Assembly (NCBI GenBank): GCA_947307005.1
Contig: CAMZHY010000089.1
Span: 1 to 10,502, forward strand
DNA: 10,502 nucleotides
DNA from: an uncultured Planctomycetaceae bacterium
GTDB taxonomy: Bacteria > Planctomycetota > Planctomycetia > Pirellulales > Thermoguttaceae
Direction of reading: 5' to 3'
The notes beneath the pieces were generated by a model. The model did not search any database. It worked only from the letters and a program-made list of their open reading frames with translations, and had not been told where the DNA came from. The translations under genes and the position numbers were made by a program. This document shows, one piece after another, positions 6,048 to 10,502 of this stretch; position 1 is the stretch's first letter; each line of letters begins with the position of its first letter.

Positions 6048-6187
6048 GGGGATACGTCGATCCGTCGGAGGCGCCTTTTAATCGCCGTTTTTCCTTCGAC
6101 GCTTTGATTTATACGCCGCCGGTCGATCCGGAAGCGTTTGAATCGGTCCTTAGGCGCGCGAAGCGTCGAGACGCGTCGGCGACTTGA
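6023..6187 (+). pseudogene. coding-like fragment, possible small or decayed gene
   Basis: From TTG 6023 an open frame of 54 codons runs to TGA 6185-6187. The part from 6050 reads very much like genuine protein in composition and codon choice: GYVDPSEAPFNRRFSFD, then ALIYTPPVDPEAFESVLRRA, then KRRDASAT. There is no ATG, no ribosome binding site, and the beginning overlaps the terminator of the preceding gene, while the stop overlaps the -35 box of the next promoter. It looks like the remaining 3' end of a lost gene, or a very short unrecognised one. I do not recognise the family. Confidence 0.3.
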
Positions 6188-6212
6188 ACTTCACGCCGAT
6201 TCGCGCTAAACT
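6184..6212 (+). promoter_or_regulatory. sigma70-like promoter of the SUMF1-phosphatase gene
   Basis: TTGAAC (6184-6189), a 17-bp spacer and TAAACT (6207-6212) match the local promoter pattern. Transcription should start near 6219, exactly at the beginning of a palindromic hairpin, giving a leader of about 78 nt. Confidence 0.72.
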
Positions 6213-6217
6213 AGGGG

Positions 6218-6252
6218 CGTCGCGACCCCGAGACGTCGCGACGTGATTTTTT
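6218..6252 (+). promoter_or_regulatory. paired GTCGCGAC palindromes and T-run at the transcription start
   Basis: GTCGCGAC occurs at 6219-6226 and again at 6235-6242, centres 16 bp apart. Because each copy is itself a palindrome, the pair can be a double operator in DNA, or a 9-bp hairpin in RNA (6218-6226 with 6235-6243, loop 8 nt). TTTTTT follows at 6247-6252, so the RNA form would resemble an attenuator ending transcription about 30 nt after its start. Confidence 0.45.
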
Positions 6253-6296
6253 ATCCTTGGGCGATCGACGCGCCCGCGACGGTTATGGAGTTTTCG

Positions 6297-8015
6297 ATGA
6301 AGAAACGAGTCGCCTATAAGAAAGAATCGGCGTTCCGCGCGATTTGGCTTGCATTCTTGGTTCTTAGCGCGTTTGCGCCCCTTGCGTACGGTTGGGAGTT
6401 AGTCGTCCCGCAATGGCAGGATTCGAGCGAACGCAAGGCGGGAACTCGACAGACGATTAAGATCGGAGAAGAGAATTACGGATTTGTATGGATTCCCGCC
6501 GGGGAGTTTGACATGGGAAGTCCTGAGTCGGAAGTTCTCCGCCACTCCGGCGAAAAACAAATCCACGTGAAACTGACGCGGGGGTTCTGGATGCTGGAGA
6601 CCGAAGCGACGCAGGCGCTCTATCAAGAAGTGACCGGGACAAACCCAAGCTATAACAAAAATCCGGCGCTCCCCGTCGAACGCGTGACCTATAGCGAAGT
6701 CGTCAACTTCTGCAAAGAGCTTACGAAGCGTCTTCCCGCAGGGTTGACGGCGGATCTTCCGACGGAGGCGGAATGGGAATACGCTTGTCGCGCGGGCTCG
6801 AGGTCGGCGTATCAATGGGGCGATAAGTCCGATCCAAACAAGGCGAACGTGGGCGAAAGTAAAAAAGGCGGTCTTACGCCGCCGAAAAGCTACCCCGCAA
6901 ACGCTTGGGGACTTTACGACATGATCGGAAACGTCTCGGAATGGGTTCGAGATTGGTTTGCTGAAAGTTACGTCGACGAGTACGGTTCTGAAACGGTCGT
7001 CGATCCCAAGGGACCGAAGGAGGGCGTGAATCGCGTGACTCGCGGCGGCAGTTGGGGCGTTTACGCGCTTGTCTGCCGCTCCGCCTACCGCTACTGGCGC
7101 GTCCCGGAGGACGTCGAAAACGACCTTGGTGCCCGGATCGTTCTGCGTCCTCAATCCGCCGAGAGTCCGACGGGAATTTCCCACGTTATTTTTATCGGCG
7201 TCGACGGCGGCGGCGCGTTCTTTAGAGACGCCGACACGCCGAATCTCGATAGAATTTTCGCCGACGGCGCCGTCACTTATTCTTGCTTGTGCGAGAACCC
7301 GACGATTAGCGCTGAAAACTGGGGGGCGATGCTCCACGGGGTCAAGCGCGAAGTTCACGGACTCACGAACGGTCTCGCTTATTCCACACCCTATCCCGAC
7401 GACAGTCCCTATCCGTCGGTCTTTCGCGTGATCCGCGAGAATATGCCCGGCGCGAAACTGGCGTCGATCTGCAGTTGGAACCCCATCAATATTGGCGTTA
7501 TTGAGAATGGAATCGGCGTTTTTAAAGACAAGGTTCCCGACGACGACGCGGGGGTGACGGAGAAGGTCTGCGAGTATCTCGAGAAGAACCAGCCGACGCT
7601 GCTTTACGTTCACTATAACGAAGTCGACGGAGCGGGGCACGGACATGGTTTCGGCGGTAAAGAACACCTTGCGAAACTCCATGCGACCGACGGATATATT
7701 CAAAAGATTTATGAAGCCGCGAAGAAGAACGGCATGCTTGATTCGACGCTCTTTATCGTTACGGCGGATCACGGCGGTCACGGCGCGATGCACGGCGGAT
7801 GGACCGACGAGGAAAAATACGTCATGTTCGCCGCGACGGGACCGAGTCTCGAAAAGGGCGAAATCGGCGAGATGGAGAATCGCGACATGGCGGCCGTCAT
7901 CCTCTATGCGCTTGGACTTGGCGACAAACAGCCCGAAACGTGGACTTCGCGCGTTCCCTCCGGACTCTTTAAAGGCGTCGAAGCGAAAGAACGTCCTGTC
8001 TTTAGCGACAAGTAA
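6297..8015 (+). CDS. secreted fusion: SUMF1/FGE-like domain plus alkaline-phosphatase-superfamily domain
   Basis: The 572-residue protein has a Sec signal (basic start to residue 14, hydrophobic 15-31, likely cut near Gly32). Residues about 62-285 are a SUMF1/FGE-like domain: FVWIPAGEFDMGS, LPTEAEWEYACRAG, GLYDMIGNVSEWVRDW and VTRGGSW. Of the two cysteines used by genuine formylglycine-generating enzymes only the second is kept (C260 in YALVCRSAYR); the first position is valine, so canonical sulfatase-maturing activity is doubtful. Residues about 295-560 are an alkaline-phosphatase-superfamily domain of the phosphodiesterase/nucleotide-pyrophosphatase type: D303, a Ser/Thr nucleophile in NPTISAEN (probably S338), D444 and H448 in NEVDGAGHGH, and D491-H492 with H499 in TADHGGHGAMHGG. 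No CxPxR sulfatase motif is present. The ATG at 6297 has GGAG at 6 nt; an upstream in-frame GTG (6243) has none and would bury the signal. Confidence 0.87.
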   Translation: MKKRVAYKKESAFRAIWLAFLVLSAFAPLAYGWELVVPQWQDSSERKAGTRQTIKIGEENYGFVWIPAGEFDMGSPESEVLRHSGEKQIHVKLTRGFWMLETEATQALYQEVTGTNPSYNKNPALPVERVTYSEVVNFCKELTKRLPAGLTADLPTEAEWEYACRAGSRSAYQWGDKSDPNKANVGESKKGGLTPPKSYPANAWGLYDMIGNVSEWVRDWFAESYVDEYGSETVVDPKGPKEGVNRVTRGGSWGVYALVCRSAYRYWRVPEDVENDLGARIVLRPQSAESPTGISHVIFIGVDGGGAFFRDADTPNLDRIFADGAVTYSCLCENPTISAENWGAMLHGVKREVHGLTNGLAYSTPYPDDSPYPSVFRVIRENMPGAKLASICSWNPINIGVIENGIGVFKDKVPDDDAGVTEKVCEYLEKNQPTLLYVHYNEVDGAGHGHGFGGKEHLAKLHATDGYIQKIYEAAKKNGMLDSTLFIVTADHGGHGAMHGGWTDEEKYVMFAATGPSLEKGEIGEMENRDMAAVILYALGLGDKQPETWTSRVPSGLFKGVEAKERPVFSDK

Positions 8016-8032
8016 TTTCTATCGACGTCGCG

Positions 8033-8092
8033 AAGGCGGGCGGCGCGCTCCTCTGAGCGATTATTGCGGCTTTAATCCGCCGGATTAGCGTT
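8033..8092 (+). pseudogene. relic of a DUF1559 gene 3' end
   Basis: Read as AAG at 8033 onward, the sequence gives KAGGALL then TGA (8054-8056). The end of DUF1559 protein B reads KAGGGQALF-stop, so the relic matches with a six-base deletion and one conservative change. The match continues past the stop: GAGCGA, GCGGCTT and CCG-GATT-GCG blocks lie in the same order as after DUF1559 gene A (5964-6000). No other part of a DUF1559 gene is seen here. It begins only 17 bp after the stop of the SUMF1-phosphatase gene. Confidence 0.6.
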
Positions 8093-8095
8093 GAG

Positions 8096-8138
8096 CCGCA
8101 GGGCGTCGGGCAGTCTCCCGGGCTCTGCGGTTTTTATT
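8096..8138 (+). terminator. intrinsic terminator after the SUMF1-phosphatase gene
   Basis: CCGCAG (8096-8101) pairs with CTGCGG (8125-8130); an inner CGGG/CCCG stem closes the loop. TTTTTATTT follows. Its position behind the DUF1559 relic suggests it originally belonged to that lost gene. Confidence 0.78.
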
Positions 8139-8287
8139 TCGCGACGATTTGATTGGTTTTTCCAATGATTTAACGCTTTTATTCGCAATAGGTTGCATGT
8201 AAATTTTTATATGATGATAATTAACTTTTCTTTTAACGACCTCTCCGATAAATTTATTCCGTTATTAGTATTTCTTTCGAAATCTTC
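8139..8287 (+). other. AT-rich spacer before DUF1559 gene B
   Basis: This stretch is much richer in A and T than the rest of the window and has no coding frame. It holds one small hairpin, ATTGG (8152-8156) with CCAAT (8162-8166), and A/T tracts directly upstream of the next promoter that could act as an UP element or a bend. I see no RNA gene or repeat in it. Confidence 0.5.
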
Positions 8288-8316
8288 TTGCATTAGAGAA
8301 AAAGAGACTGTAGAAT
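8288..8316 (+). promoter_or_regulatory. sigma70-like promoter of DUF1559 gene B
   Basis: TTGCAT (8288-8293), a 17-bp spacer and TAGAAT (8311-8316) match the layout of the gene A promoter, and the distance from -10 box to ATG is the same to within one base. Confidence 0.78.
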
Positions 8317-8395
8317 CTGTTTGCGCGTAAGTTTGAGCGCATATCTTCTCAGAGACGCATCGACGAGTCCAACCTTTTACCATACGGAGCTTGCC
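8317..8395 (+). repeat. leader of DUF1559 gene B, shared with gene A
   Basis: This is the counterpart of the leader at 4833-4912, with the same ordered blocks TTTGAGCG, TCTTCTC, GCATCGACGAGTC and CATACGGAG. GGAG at 8386-8389 lies 6 nt before ATG 8396. Confidence 0.7.
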
Positions 8396-9433
8396 ATGAA
8401 AAGACGTTTTTCTTCGGGAGTCAAGGGCTTTACCCTTGTGGAACTCCTTGTCGTTATCGCCATTATCGGTATTTTGATCGGTCTTCTTCTTCCGGCGGTG
8501 CAGGCGGCTCGCGAGGCGGCGCGACGCATGCAATGCACGAACAACCTGAAAAACCTTGCTCTTGGCATGCAGAACTATCATGACACGAACAAGTGTTTCC
8601 CGCCCGGTTGCACGTTCTTTGACGCCTCTAACAGCGCGACGCCTTTGACCGGTTCTGGCAAAGGTTGCGAAGCGGGCGGCGTTTATCACGGCATGATGGG
8701 TTGGCCGGCTTTTATTCTTCCTTATGTCGAGGCGTCCGCGCTCTATTCGCAGACGGATTTCACTAAGCGCGCCTACACGAGCTACTGCGTTCATACCAAC
8801 GGCTACGGGCACAGCACGGGCTCCCCGACCTGCGGCGACGAAGTGAACAAAGAAGTTGGTTCAAGCGCCCCTGACGTCTTCATTTGCCCGACGACGGCCA
8901 ATACGATCGCGCCGAAGGGTTCTCAGAAAGACTACTGCGCGAACGCCGCCGCCGACCTTCCGGAACGCACGTCTCACCTCAACGCGACAAACGGCAACTA
9001 TTTCCGCGCGCGAAATCTTGGTCTGTTTTGGGCGAACAGCGGCATGAACATGGCGGGTATTAAGGACGGCACGTCGCACACCTTCTTGCTCCTAGAACTC
9101 TCGAGCGTGACGATTCCGGGCGCCAATAAGGAAAGCTTTGCCGGAAACCCGTTCATTAGCGTCGGTCACTGGTCCGACGGTTTCGGAATGGCTTACATCC
9201 ACGGCAACGAATTCTATTGCCCGAACTATCTAACGGCCAACGAAGACACGCGCACGCCTCGCAGTCTCCATCCGGGCGGATTGAATGCCGTGATGGCGGA
9301 CGCGTCCGTTCACTTTGTGAGCGAAACGGTCGACACGAACGTCTACGGCGCGACGTTTACGCGCGCGAACGCCACCTATCCGGCGGGAACTCACGACGGC
9401 GTCAAGGCGGGCGGCGGTCAAGCGCTCTTCTGA
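8396..9433 (+). CDS. DUF1559 protein B with prepilin-type N-terminus
   Basis: This 345-residue protein is a close paralogue of protein A, alignable along its full length with only small gaps. The leader is 11 residues ending in G11, then FTLVELLVV with E16 as the conserved glutamate. Long blocks are identical in both, for example CEAGGVYHGMMGWPAFILPY, PTTANTIAP and IKDGTSHTFLL. The most variable part lies about residues 175-200, between DLPERT and NLGLFW. The C-terminal HPGGLNAVMADA keeps H-x9-D but has Ala where the family usually has Gly. ATG 8396 is chosen because of GGAG at 6 nt and because a prepilin leader must be at the N-terminus; the in-frame TTG at 8321 lies in the leader. Two DUF1559 proteins may assemble together or be expressed as alternatives; this is inference. 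Confidence 0.93.
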   Translation: MKRRFSSGVKGFTLVELLVVIAIIGILIGLLLPAVQAAREAARRMQCTNNLKNLALGMQNYHDTNKCFPPGCTFFDASNSATPLTGSGKGCEAGGVYHGMMGWPAFILPYVEASALYSQTDFTKRAYTSYCVHTNGYGHSTGSPTCGDEVNKEVGSSAPDVFICPTTANTIAPKGSQKDYCANAAADLPERTSHLNATNGNYFRARNLGLFWANSGMNMAGIKDGTSHTFLLLELSSVTIPGANKESFAGNPFISVGHWSDGFGMAYIHGNEFYCPNYLTANEDTRTPRSLHPGGLNAVMADASVHFVSETVDTNVYGATFTRANATYPAGTHDGVKAGGGQALF

Positions 9434-9469
9434 TTTTTTGTCGACAATTACCGTCATTTTTTGAAATTC

Positions 9470-9513
9470 GACGCGGGACGGCGGTTTTTCCGCTCGTCCC
9501 GGCGTCATTTTTT
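9470..9513 (+). terminator. intrinsic terminator after DUF1559 gene B
   Basis: The left arm 9470-9484 pairs with 9490-9506 as three stems (GACGC/GCGTC, GGGACG/CGTCCC, GCGG/CCGC) with two single-base bulges around a TTTTT loop. TTTTTT follows at 9508-9513. Confidence 0.88.
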
Positions 9514-9574
9514 CTCGTTTAGCAAATCGTTCTTTCGACCGTCTTTTAACCGACGCGTTTTTTCTTCTTAGCGG

Positions 9575-9638
9575 TCGACGTCGACTTTGTTTTTTGCGCC
9601 AAATAGCGTCGACGTCGTTGAATCTCGACTCGACGTCG
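9575..9638 (+). repeat. three TCGACGTCG motifs around the last promoter
   Basis: TCGACGTCG occurs at 9575-9583, 9609-9617 and 9630-9638. The second touches the -35 box and the third lies within the spacer. The core is palindromic, so it could bind a dimeric regulator. The motif is also common in coding DNA here (GTC GAC codons), which lowers confidence. Confidence 0.25.
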
Positions 9639-9646
9639 TGTAAGAT
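9618..9646 (+). promoter_or_regulatory. sigma70-like promoter of the glycoside hydrolase gene
   Basis: TTGAAT (9618-9623), a 17-bp spacer and TAAGAT (9641-9646). The start near 9653 leaves a leader of about 110 nt. Confidence 0.75.
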
Positions 9647-9762
9647 AAAGTTTCGTCCAACGTTTAGTTCTTCCTCGCGACGCTTTGTTTGCGCGAGTCG
9701 ACGAGCTAGGCGACGGTTTGCCGATTTACCTCTATGACGCCGGATTTGATCGGAAACGAATC

Positions 9763-10502
9763 ATGAACAACCTGCCCGTTAGCTTTCGCGCCTTTCTTTG
9801 GAGCGCGTTTCTCTTTTTGTTCCTCATCGCGCCGATCGTCCCCGCGTCGGCGCAGGAAAGCCCCGTTTCTTTCCCGGAGCGGCCCGAACCGGGGTTGCGC
9901 GAGGGGTTTGCGAATCCGCCTTCAGGTTATGGCGAGGTTCCCTTCTGGTGGTGGACGGGCGAAGAGCTCGACGTCGAGCGACTGAACTGGCAGCTCGACG
10001 AGCTTAAGAAAAAGGGGATTTCCGGGGTTCAGGTGAATTACGCGCACCAAGACGTGAGGAACGAAGTTCAGCCGAACTGGCTGACCTTTCCGAACGAGCC
10101 GGAAGTTTTTACCGACGAATGGTTTGCCATCTTTAATCGGGTTCGCATGCATTGCCGCGAACTCGGGATGGGAATCGGGGTTAGCGGGTATACGCTCGAC
10201 TGGCAGAATTCGCCGGGCAATCTCTTTGATCGTCTAATTTACAGCGATAAAGAACTCCAAAGTCGGACGATTTACGTCGCGCGGCGTCTAGACGTGAAGA
10301 AGGGCGAAAAGTTTTCCGTCGTCGTTGAACGCGCGCCCGAACTTCTTGACGAATCGCAGAGCGACGATCTTATCGGGATCGCGGCGTATCGCGTCGGCGA
10401 TTTCAACGACGTTTGTTTTCTCGGCGCGGACGCCAAGGCGCTCGCGTCTTCCTCCGACGTCGCTGAAAACGACTCTCAGGTTTGGGTTTACCGCGCGAAA
10501 CG
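9763..10502 (+). CDS. secreted glycoside hydrolase, GH106-like (partial)
   Basis: The frame from ATG 9763 stays open to the window edge, giving 246 complete codons. It begins with a Sec signal peptide: FLWSAFLFLFLIAPIVPASA, with cleavage expected after ASA at residue 30. The mature part starts with FANPPSGYGEVPFWWWTGEE and LDVERLNWQLDELKKKGISG, followed by FTDEWFAIFNRVRMHCRELG and MGIGVSGYTLDW. This order (a pro-aromatic W-W-W block, a Q-L-x-E-L-K helix, G-I-x-G-V, then an x-x-E-W helix and a strand) resembles the N-terminal barrel of GH106 alpha-L-rhamnosidases and relatives. Catalytic residues lie further on and cannot be checked. Substrate is probably a plant or algal polysaccharide, by inference. 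A weak GGA lies upstream. A 10-codon frame (9734-9766) overlaps the start as ATGA. Confidence 0.72.
   Translation, partial: MNNLPVSFRAFLWSAFLFLFLIAPIVPASAQESPVSFPERPEPGLREGFANPPSGYGEVPFWWWTGEELDVERLNWQLDELKKKGISGVQVNYAHQDVRNEVQPNWLTFPNEPEVFTDEWFAIFNRVRMHCRELGMGIGVSGYTLDWQNSPGNLFDRLIYSDKELQSRTIYVARRLDVKKGEKFSVVVERAPELLDESQSDDLIGIAAYRVGDFNDVCFLGADAKALASSSDVAENDSQVWVYRAK

Noticed and set aside
6243..6296. GTG start for the SUMF1-phosphatase gene
   Set aside because: It lies at the edge of the palindromic hairpin without a ribosome binding site, and would displace the signal peptide; ATG 6297 has GGAG at 6 nt.
6399..7793. 464-codon open frame on the minus strand
   Set aside because: It is a shadow of the SUMF1-phosphatase gene, arginine-rich and without recognisable motifs; the + strand frame has clear domains.
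8321..8395. TTG start for DUF1559 gene B
   Set aside because: It falls in the leader shared with gene A, and the prepilin leader must be N-terminal.
9734..9766. Ten-codon frame MTPDLIGNES overlapping the hydrolase start as ATGA
   Set aside because: It has no ribosome binding site of its own; possible translational coupling is only speculative.
1..10502. Search for CRISPR arrays, tRNA or rRNA genes, insertion sequences and phage integration sites
   Set aside because: No regularly spaced repeats, cloverleaf-like segments, transposase frames or terminal inverted repeats were seen by eye.

Overview
The window looks like chromosomal DNA from a member of the Planctomycetota. Three things point there: an rpsD-rpoA-rplQ ribosomal block with an RpoA start of the planctomycete type (MRIRWRGLEL), an enlarged L17 with internal insertions, and two DUF1559 proteins with prepilin-type N-termini, a family hugely expanded in that phylum. 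The exact lineage cannot be fixed from this sequence. All supported genes are on the + strand; the long minus-strand frames are shadows.

Layout. Positions 1-1910 hold the tail of rpsD, then rpoA and rplQ, closed by a strong intrinsic terminator. Positions 1936-3723 are a likely two-gene operon: a predicted HELYH metallopeptidase and a Tat-exported metallo-beta-lactamase-fold protein. Positions 3790-4735 hold a promoter, a hairpin with a T-run, and a protein with a degenerate response-regulator receiver domain. The 5' end of that gene is abnormal: the frame opens upstream of any usable start, and the only nearby ATG is followed by an in-frame TGA and a hairpin. Positions 4804-9513 are a surface/exported island: DUF1559 protein A, then a secreted fusion of a SUMF1/FGE-like domain with an alkaline-phosphatase-superfamily domain, then DUF1559 protein B, a close paralogue of A. 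Each has its own sigma70-like promoter and terminator. From 9618 on there is a promoter and the first 246 codons of a secreted glycoside hydrolase resembling GH106.

Promoters are unusually easy to read. Five copies of TTGNNN-N17-TANNNT sit at sensible distances before genes. The two DUF1559 genes share promoter spacing, an approximately 80-nt leader and long identical coding stretches, so they are a duplication. A relic of a third DUF1559 3' end lies just behind the SUMF1-phosphatase gene, suggesting that gene replaced or was inserted into a third member of a tandem array.

The most unusual points are the in-frame UGA with a SECIS-like hairpin before the receiver-like gene, the DUF1559 relic, the SUMF1-phosphatase fusion lacking one FGE catalytic cysteine, and promoter-proximal hairpins with T-runs in front of two genes (possible attenuators). 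None of the functional ideas is proven by sequence alone.
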